Source of the DNA: Okapia johnstoni
Lineage: Eukaryota > Chordata > Mammalia > Artiodactyla > Giraffidae
Direction of reading: 5' to 3'
Assembly (NCBI GenBank): GCA_024291935.2
Contig: CM044309.1
Coordinates: 98,109,628 to 98,173,627 of the forward strand
DNA length: 64,000 bases
Shown here: positions 56,945 to 64,000 of the stretch, one piece after another
How the letters are laid out: every line of letters starts with the position of its first letter
Numbering within the stretch: position 1 is the stretch's first letter
Position numbers and translations under genes: made by a program
The notes under the pieces: model-generated
What the model saw: the letters and a program-made list of their open reading frames with translations, nothing else
The model's database searches: none
What the model was told of the DNA's origin: nothing

Positions 56945-57425
56945 TGGGGTTTTTCTTTTTAGACATTTGTCATTGAGGTAACATTGGTTTACAATATTAT
57001 ATAAATTTCATGTGTACAACATTATATTTCTACTTATCTATGCACTACGGACTGTTCATCACCAAAATTTAGCTTTCATCGCTCACCATGCAGTTGATCC
57101 CTGCCCAGTTTCCCCCCCCCTTCCTTTCTGTTACCACTACTCTAGCTTCTGTTTCTGTTCGTTTTGTTAATTTATTTTGCTCATTTTTTTGCTTTTAGAC
57201 TTCATGTATGAGTGAAATCATACGGTATTTTTCTTTCTCCATCTGACTTTTTTCACTTAGCATAATACCCTCAAGGTCTATCCACATTGTTGAAAATGGC
57301 AAGCTTTCATCTTTTTTATAGCTGAGTAGTATTCCATTGTATACATATGCCGCATCTTCTTTATCCATTCATCCACTGACGGGTATTTAGGTTATCTTGG
57401 CTATTGTATATAATGCCACATGTTG
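56945..57425 (-). mobile_element. LINE-1 3' end, minus, second copy
   Basis: Antisense L1 3' UTR and ORF2 end: 'catttgtcattgaggtaac', 'ttcatgtgtacaacattata', 'ttcatgtatgagtgaaatca', 'gagtagtattccattgtata'. It covers the same L1 region as 56270-56650, so the two are independent copies. A C run (nine or more) lies at about 57111-57120. Confidence 0.75.
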
Positions 57426-58097
57426 GTTCATTTTAATTGGCCATCCATAGGGAGGGACCTCAGCAGGTGAATTAGAGCACAGATCACTTGGACCTCAGTA
57501 GAGCAGAATTAGAGTAGTAATGTAAAGATGGTAGGTTGTATATCAGATCACATATCAGGCAGGGCATAATTTGTCAAAATAACACATCTTTTATAGTTAT
57601 ATGTTGATAAATTGCTTGTCATTCATGTTGTTCAGTTGCCTAGTCATGTCCGACTCTTTGTGACCCCGTGGGCTGCAGCACACCAGGCGTCCCTGCCTCT
57701 CACCATCTCCTGGAGTTCATATCCATTGCATTGGTGATGCCATCCAGCCATCTTATCCTGTAATGCCCTCTTCTCCTTTTGCCCTCAATCTTTCCCAATA
57801 TCAGGGACTTTTCCAGAGTTGGCTGTTCACATCAGATGACCACAACACTGGAGCTTCAGCATCAGCATCAGTCCTTCCAATGAGTATTCAGGGTTGATTT
57901 CCCTTAAAACTGACTGGTTTGATCTCCTTGCTGCCCAAAGGACTCTCAGGAGTCTTCTCCAGCATCATAGTTCGAAGGCATTAATTTTTTGGCCCTCTGC
58001 CTTCTTTATGGTCCAGCTCTCACAACTGTATGTGACCACTGGGAAGACCCTAGCCTTGGCATACAGACCTTTTTCAGCAGAGTAATGTCTCTGCTTT

Positions 58098-58364
58098 TCA
58101 ACACATGTCTAGGTTTGTCATAGATTTCCTGCCAAGAAGCAATCGTCTTCTGATTTCATGGCTGCAGTCACCATCTGGAGTGATTTTAAAGCCCAAGAAG
58201 AGGAAATCTATCACTACTTCTATGTTTTCCCCTTCTATTTTATGAAGTAATGAGGCTGGATGCCATGATCTTAGTTTTTTTAATAAGAGTTTTAAGCTGG
58301 CTCTTTCACTTTCCTCCTTCACCTTCATCAAGAGATTCTTTAGTTCCTCTTCAATTTCTGCCAT
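58098..58364 (-). pseudogene. BovB reverse transcriptase C-terminal remnant (old copy)
   Basis: An 88-codon frame covering the region after the catalytic site ('MAEIEEELKNLLMKVKEESE', 'KITPDGDCSHEIRRRLLLG'). The YADD codons themselves are preserved just upstream at 58374-58385, but the start of this frame (ATG of MAE) is internal to the RT. One stretch ('KLLLKKLRSW') shows a deletion-driven frame change relative to the other BovB copies here. Confidence 0.82.
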
Positions 58365-58648
58365 TAGACTGGCATCATCAGCATATCTGCGGCTGTTGGT
58401 TTCTCCTGCCTATCTTGATTCCAGCTTGTAACTCAGACAACCCAGCATTTCTCATGATATTCTCAACATATATGTTAAATAAGCAGGGTGACACCAGACA
58501 GTCCTGTCATACTGCTTTCTCAATCCTGAACCAATCAGTTGTTCCATACAAGGTTCTAAGCATTGCTTCCTGATCTGCATACAGATTTCTCAGGAGCCAG
58601 GTGAGATGGTCTGGTGTTCTTATCTTTATAAGAGCTTTCCACAGATTT

Positions 58649-58852
58649 TTAATGATCCACAGTGTCAAAGGCTTTAGCGTAGTTGATGAAACAGAGGTTG
58701 ATGTTTTTCTGGTATTCCCTTGCTTTCTCTATGATCCAACAGATGTTGGCAATTTGATCTCTGCTTCCTCTGCCTTTTCTAAACCTAGCTTGGACATCTG
58801 AAAATTCTTGGTTCACATAATCCTGAAGGCTGGCATGCAATATTTTAAGCAT
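58649..58852 (-). pseudogene. BovB reverse transcriptase motif A remnant (old copy)
   Basis: A 67-codon frame with 'VQARFRKGRGSRDQIANICW' and, at its end, 'INYAKAFDTVDH', containing the motif A catalytic aspartate. The YADD at 58374-58385 lies in another frame because of indels near 58630. The protein cannot be assembled, so this is a fossil. Confidence 0.85.
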
Positions 58853-59567
58853 GACTTTACTAGCATGGGAGATGAGTGCAATTGTCCGATCGTTTAAACA
58901 TTCTTTAGTACTACCCTTCTTGGGAACTGGAATGAGGATTTACCTTTTCCAGTCCTGGGGCCACTTCTAGGTCTTCCAGATTTGCTGACATATTGAGTGC
59001 AACACTTTGATAGCATCATCCTCTAAGGTTTTAAATAGCTCTACTGGAATTCCATCTAATCCACTAGCTTTATTGACAGTGGTGCTTCATAAGGCCCACT
59101 TAACTTCACACTCTGGAATACCTGGCTCTGGGTGACAGACCACACCATCATAGTTATCCAGTTCATTAGGTATTTTTTGTACAGTTCTTCTGTGTATTCT
59201 TTCCATACATTCTTGATCTCTTCTGTGTCTACTAAGGTCTCTACCATTTCTGACCTTTACTGTGCCCATCTTTGGACAAAATGTTCCCTTGATATTTCCA
59301 ATTTTCCTGAAAAGATTTCTAATCTATAACCATCTGTTGTTTTCCTCTATTTTTATGCACCATTCATTGAAGAAGGCCTTGTCTCTCCTTGATTTTCTTT
59401 GGAACTCTGTGTTTAGTTGGATGTACCTTTTCTTTTCTTCCTTGCTTTTTGCTTCTCTTCTTTCTTCAGCTATTTTGTAAATCCTCCTAAAAGGCCTATT
59501 ATCCCTGATTTGTACCTGCTGAAAATAACTTTTGGTTCAAGTATATTTTCCTTGTAATTTTTCGCCA

Positions 59568-59636
59568 GTGTGTGTATGTGTGTGTGCGTGCGCACACATA
59601 CGCGCACATGTGTGTGGTGTGGATGTGTATCTGGGT
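59568..59636. repeat. Mixed (TG)n/(CA)n/(CG) alternating tract
   Basis: 'gtgtgtgcgtgcgcacacat' followed by 'acgcgcacatgtgtgtgg'. Strictly alternating purine-pyrimidine for most of its length, and the two halves are partly inverse complements, favouring Z-DNA or a cruciform. Confidence 0.85.
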
Positions 59637-59639
59637 GTT

Positions 59640-60966
59640 TATTGACTAATCCTAGAGGGTGAAGAACATAATTATTTAGCATTCCTACTTGTGTAAAAGT
59701 GGACTGAGTCCCCACTTTTCCCAGAGATGATGGAGATGCACATATCAGAAGGTGAATCCAGTGTAAACATTAATCTCCCTCCACTTCCCGTGCTCTTAAC
59801 ATTGCTCATCTTGATTGCCACAAAGCTAGTTTCACACAAACCAAGGCTTAATTTAATTAAAAATAATAATTTTAATAAGACAAGAGTTATTGTGTAGCAG
59901 CTATTTGGAAAACAGTGTCATTAATTTAGCTACTGCTATGAAGTATTCTTTCATGCTAAAAATCAACACTTCAAATATTCCCAATTCTTTGTGCTTAATA
60001 AAGCATAAGGGGGTTTTGCCATTTTTTTTAGGAAGATTAAACAATATCATAAAGCAAATTTATTTAGTTAAAAATGTGATACATTAAAGTTTTGTTAATG
60101 GCTGTGTATTTATCTCATGAAAGACACTTGGAAAAGTAATTATAACATGCATATTAGCTCCCATTGGGCTGCATATTAAAATTATATATTAATGTACAGT
60201 ATCTCAAGTTGCAACCTGTGCTTGGGCTTTTCCCAGGTAACTAAGTCACTGAAGCTTTTGTCTTAGGCTTACGTTCTTTCTACTAATCATTCCTTTGAGG
60301 TATTTGATTTAAAGTTTTCTAATGCTCTTGACTGACACTCTACCTTTTACCTGTTAGTCTGTTAGAGAAATGCATTCTAGTCCCTAACTTTTGCTTTTCT
60401 CTTATATAGTCATCTATTTTGTTCCTAGAGTTTTCTTAACTTAGCAATATGTACAATATTGTGAATAAATGGAATACAGCTATGAAACCAGGAAATACAT
60501 CCTTTACAAAAAGTTGGACAATATGAAATATGTGTTTTTGTTTAAAATTATTCAATTTTATGATCTATTAACATTTATTGTAAAATTGTAGAGTTGTTCT
60601 GAGAAAGAAGAGAGTTAACAAGCATCTGGTTCTGATTAATCAGTGAGGATTAGCACCTCCGTAATCATTGAAGAGACAAAGAATGGAAATTTTGAGGGCC
60701 TGGCCCTGGTCTTTTCATATATTAAAATGAGAGTTTTCTAGGAGCCTTATCTAAATCACATGAGGAAGAATGTTTCATTGAAGTAACCAGTTTCCCTGAA
60801 CAGAAAAAGTGGGGGGTTTTATCAACCATCACTATTTTCTAGGGTGATAGAGCCTGGCAAAGTTCAGCATTGTTAAGAGAAAGGACTCAGCGAAGCTACA
60901 GTAAGTGAATATGGTGATGATCCCCTAGAGGGAACTATGGCCATTTATTTGGGTAACCCGTACACT
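59640..60966. other. Unique AT-rich DNA
   Basis: About 1.3 kb with no repeat recognised. 60120-60260 has a denser mix of motif-like words (atgcatatt, aaattatat). No gene. Confidence 0.4.
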
Positions 60967-60967
60967 G

Positions 60968-61330
60968 ACGATGTCCTTTTTATCATAGGGGACTAGAATG
61001 CAAAAGTAGGAAGTCAAGAGATACCTGGAGTAACAGGCAAACTTAGCCTTAGAGTACAAAATGAAGCAGGGCAAAGGCTAACAGAGTTTTGCCAAAACAA
61101 CGCACTAATAGCAAACACCCTCTTCCCACAACACAAGAGAAGACTCTACACATGGACATCACCAAATGGTCAATACCGAAATCAGATTGATTATATTCTT
61201 TGCAGCCAAAGATGGAGAAGTTCTATACAGTCAGCAAAAACAAGACCAGGAGCTGACTGTGGCTCAGATCCTAAACTCCATATTGTAAAATTCAGACTTA
61301 AATTGAAGAAAATAAAGAAAACCAACCACT
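60968..61330 (+). pseudogene. BovB endonuclease C-terminal remnant
   Basis: Translates, with interruptions, to the APE-type endonuclease end. The region 'IIGD-stop-NAKVGSQ' at 60982-61014 matches the family 'GDWNAKVGSQ', but tgg is replaced by tag at 60994-60996. Further on come 'RRLYTWTSPNGQYRNQIDYI' and 'CSQRWRSSIQSAKTRPGADC', the latter with the conserved aspartate/cysteine region before 'GSD'. Small indels separate the pieces and the catalytic N-terminal part is absent. Confidence 0.85.
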
Positions 61331-61596
61331 AGACCATTCAGGTATGACCTAAATCAAATCCCTTATGATTATACAGTGGAAATGGCGAATAGATTCAAGG
61401 GATTAGATCTGATAGACAGAGTGCCTGAAGAACTATGGATGAGGTTCGTGACATTGTACAAGAGGCAGGGATCAAGACCATCCCCAAGAAAAACAATGCA
61501 AAAAGGCAAAATGGTTGACTGAGGAGGCCTTACAAATAGCTGAGAAAAGAAGAGAAGCTAAAGGGAAAGGGGAAAAAGAAAGATATACCCATTTGA

Positions 61597-61917
61597 ATGC
61601 AGTTCCAAAGAATAGAAAGGAGAGATAAGAAAGCCTTCCTCCGTGATCAATGCAAGGAAAACAATAGAATGGGAAAGTCTAGAGATCTCTTCAAGAAAAT
61701 TAGAGATACCAAGGGAACATTTAAGGACAGAAATGATATGGACCTAACAGAAGCAGAAGATATTAAGAAGAGGTGGCAAGAATACACAGACAAACTGTAC
61801 AAAAAATATCAAAATAATGCAGATAACCATGATGGTGTGATCACTCACCTAGAACCAGATATTCTGGAATGTGAAAGTCAAGTGGGCCTTAGGAAGCATC
61901 ACTACCAACAAAGCTAG
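61597..61917 (+). pseudogene. BovB endonuclease-RT linker remnant
   Basis: A 106-codon frame of basic, helix-rich character ('NNRMGKSRDLFKKIRDTKG', 'DMDLTEAEDIKKRWQEYTDK') that joins the endonuclease to the reverse transcriptase in RTE elements. It ends near 'LEPDILECESQVGLRKHHYQ' by frameshift where the RT should begin. The ATG is internal. No catalytic motif lies in it. Confidence 0.88.
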
Positions 61918-62240
61918 TGGAGGTGATGGAATTCCAGTTGAGCTATTTAAATCCTAAAAGATGATGCTGTGAAAGTGCTGCACTCAATATGCCAGTCAAT
62001 TTGGAAAACTCAGAAGTGGCCATAGGATTGGAAAAGGTCAGTTTTCATTCCAATCCCAAAGAAAGGCCATGCCAAAGAATGTTCAAACTACCACACAATT
62101 GCATTCATCTCACATGCTACCAAAGTAGTGCTCAAAACTTTCCAAGCCAGGCTTCAACAGTAGGTGAACTGTGAACTTCCAGATGTTCATGCTGGATTTA
62201 GAAAAGGCAGAGGAGCCAGAGATCAAATTACCAACATCCA

Positions 62241-62474
62241 TTGGATCATTGCAAAAGAAAGAGAATTCAAAAAAGCATCTACATATGCTTTACTGATTAT
62301 GCCAAAGCCTTTGACTGTGTAGATCACAACAAACTGTGGAAAATTCTTCAAGAGATGGGAATACCAGACCACTTTACCTGCCTCCTAAAAAATCTGTATG
62401 CAGGTCAAGATGCAACAGTTAGAACCGGACGTGGAAGAGAAGACTGGTTCCAAATTGGGAAAGGAGTATGTTAA
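62241..62474 (+). pseudogene. BovB reverse transcriptase motif A segment
   Basis: A 77-codon frame containing 'CFTDYAKAFDCVDHNKL' (motif A aspartate at 'FDCVD', about 62304-62318), then 'MGIPDHFTCLLKNLYAGQDA' and 'TVRTGRGREDWFQIGKGV'. It stops at TTAA-rich sequence created by a small duplication (62470-62497), which separates it from the YADD segment downstream. Confidence 0.9.
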
Positions 62475-62521
62475 CGTATACATGTTAATGTATATTTTAA
62501 CCCTGCTTTTATTTAACTTAT

Positions 62522-62998
62522 ATGCAGAGGACATCAGGCAAAATTCTGGGCTGGGATGAAGCACAAGCTGGAATCAAGATTGCCAGGAGAAATGTCAATA
62601 ACCTCAGATATGCAGATGACACCACCCTTATGGCTGAAAGTGCAAAAGAGCTAAAGAGCCTCTTGATGATAATGAAAGAGGAGAGTGAAAAAGTTGGCTT
62701 AAAGCTCAAAATTCAGAAAACTAAGATCATGGCATCTGGTCCCATCACTTCATGGCAAATAGATGAGGAAACAATGGAAACAGTGACAGACTTTATTTTG
62801 GGGGGCTCCAAAATCACTGCAGATGGTGACTGCAGCCATGAAATTAAAAGACACTTGCTCCTTGGAATAAAAGCTAATACCAAACCAGACAGCATATTAA
62901 AAAGCAGAGACATTACTTTTCCAACAAAGGTCCGTCTAGTCAAGGCTATGGTTTTTCCAGTAGTCATGTATGGATGTGAGAGAAAGCTGAAGAATTGA
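62522..62998 (+). pseudogene. BovB reverse transcriptase YADD and C-terminal segment
   Basis: A 158-codon frame with 'INNLRYADDTTLMAES'-type sequence (here 'VNNLRYADDTTLMAESAK'; YADD coded by 62609-62620). It continues with 'LKIQKTKIMASGPITSW' and 'GGSKITADGDCSHEIKRHLL', and ends in 'VRLVKAMVFPVVMYGCERK'. A deletion near 62982 removes the 'SWTIKKAE' part seen in the sister copies and shifts the frame. Both catalytic aspartates of motif C are kept. Confidence 0.92.
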
Positions 62999-63393
62999 TG
63001 CTTTTGAACTGTGGTGTTGGAGAAGACTCTTGAGAGTCCCTTAGACTGCAAGGAGATCCAACTAGATCCAATCCAAAATCCTTTAGGATGAAATCCTAAA
63101 GGAAATCAGTCCTGAATATTATTAGGACTGATGCTGAAGCTGAAACTCCAATACTTTGGCCACCTGATGGGAAGGACTTGCTCGTTGGAAAAGACCCTGA
63201 TGCTGGGAAAGATTGAAGGCAGGAGGAGAAGGGGATGACAGAGGACGAGATGGTTGGACGGCATCACCGACTCGATGGACCTGAGTTTGAGCAACCTCCA
63301 GGAGTTGGTAATAGACAGGGAAGCCTGGTGTGCTGCAGTCCGTGGGGTCTCAAAGAGTCAGACATGACTGAATGGCTAAACTGACTGACTGAG

Positions 63394-64000
63394 GAAAAAC
63401 AAACACCCACAACTGTTTCACCAAGTGTTTGAGTTGATGTTGCTAGTGAGGGAATCAAGGCAACATCATGAGCCCTTTTTCAGAATGTAAATCTATGCAA
63501 GCCAGGTAATAAATGAGGTCTTGGTACTTGTTTACTTACTGAGTCCATGAAACCATCCCATTGTCATTTCACCAGTCCCCATCTACAGCTCAATTGGACA
63601 TACTTGTTGTTTGACAAAACTCCCACCTTTATTCCTTGGCCTTGGAGTAAGGACTATGGTTGAGGAAAATCAAGTCGAAAACATCATAAACTGCTCCAAC
63701 ATGTAAGGCAAGGAGTAATTTTAAAGCAATATTTCATTCTGGGGATGATGAGAAAAATAAGTACCTCTCAAAAGCCTGGATAATGCATGGCTGATTATAC
63801 CCATTCACTAGTCTGACCCCTGGAAATACTTAGTGGATTCTAGAGAACATCAGTGGACAACTGCAAACACAATCTATTAGTAGTTCAAAATTGTAACTAG
63901 CTGCTGTGCCAACTGTGATGTGTTTGTTGAGCAGGTTAATATAGCCTCAGGTTCATGATATGATGCAACTGGTCTTGTATTTCTATCTTTATCTGGAAGA
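63394..64000. other. Unique DNA to window end
   Basis: About 600 bp with no repeat, RNA gene or coding frame recognised. Confidence 0.45.

Larger units (their letters stand above)
57627..59495 (-). mobile_element. BovB LINE, 1.87 kb, old diverged copy
   Basis: Antisense BovB from 'gttgttcagttgcctagtc' to 'ttttgcttctcttctttcttcagc' region. It spans C-terminal, reverse-transcriptase and the linker up to the endonuclease boundary. Substitutions and indels are clearly more numerous than in the copy at 53937-55382, and the tail is GTT-type, so it belongs to an older wave. Much of every frame is interrupted. Confidence 0.92.
60967..63393 (+). mobile_element. BovB LINE, 2.4 kb, longest copy in the window
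   Basis: Sense BovB from the late endonuclease domain ('tcataggggac' at 60983) to the 3' end 'ctaaactgactgactgagg'. It contains endonuclease C-terminus, linker, reverse transcriptase and C-terminal region. The 5' third is missing. Frames are broken by stops, deletions (for example near 63090, where 'ccaatccaaaatcctttag' is rearranged) and a 14-bp duplication at 62470-62497. No clear target-site duplication was found. Confidence 0.95.

Overview
The window looks like a gene-poor stretch of a ruminant nuclear genome, most likely a bovid (cattle, yak, bison, buffalo, sheep or goat; the sequence alone does not decide which). The evidence is its repeats. There are about twenty tRNA-headed Bov-tA SINEs, several Bov-A/Bov-A2 SINEs, five CHR-2-type tRNA SINEs, eight fragments of the RTE-type LINE BovB, and fragments of LINE-1. 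Bov-tA and Bov-A2 are known only from ruminants, and BovB is abundant in them. I see no host protein-coding gene, no rRNA or tRNA gene, and nothing bacterial or viral apart from decayed endogenous LTRs. Open reading frames are short. The meaningful ones are reverse-transcriptase remnants of BovB and one C-terminal piece of L1 ORF2.

Layout. 1-13 kb is AT-rich DNA with an old L1 3' end at the very start, scattered Bov-tA copies, a nested L1/SINE block (4.6-5.8 kb), and an L1 block (8.3-10.5 kb) holding a BovB with an inverted 5' part. 12.8-14.3 kb carries two old LTRs, an MLT1-type and a class I ERV-like solo LTR. 16-19 kb has CHR-2 SINEs, an L1 with a nested Bov-tA, and a BovB tail. 21.8-23.2 kb is an L2-like relict interrupted by a ~100-bp minisatellite. 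24.4-25.3 kb is a Bov-tA with a BovB inserted at its target-site duplication. 29-30.4 kb is a GC-rich island of unassigned repeat, interrupted by a Bov-A2 with three monomers instead of two. 30-36 kb is mostly unique AT-rich DNA with one region that reads like a conserved regulatory element. 37-48 kb alternates L1, Bov-A2, Bov-tA and BovB fragments. 49-53.9 kb is mostly unique and AT-rich. 53.9-63.4 kb is dominated by three large BovB copies: minus, older minus, and plus.

The genes that exist here are selfish ones. BovB encodes an endonuclease-reverse transcriptase, and L1 encodes ORF2p, which is thought to mobilise the SINEs. All copies are 5'-truncated, frameshifted or interrupted, so none is expected to be active. 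The most informative content is structural: precise target-site duplications that reconstruct nested insertions, very short insertions, an inverted BovB, a trimeric Bov-A2 and local tandem duplications. Family names are from memory of consensus sequences and were not confirmed by a database search. Coordinates of old repeats are approximate (tens of bases); those defined by direct repeats are exact to a few bases.
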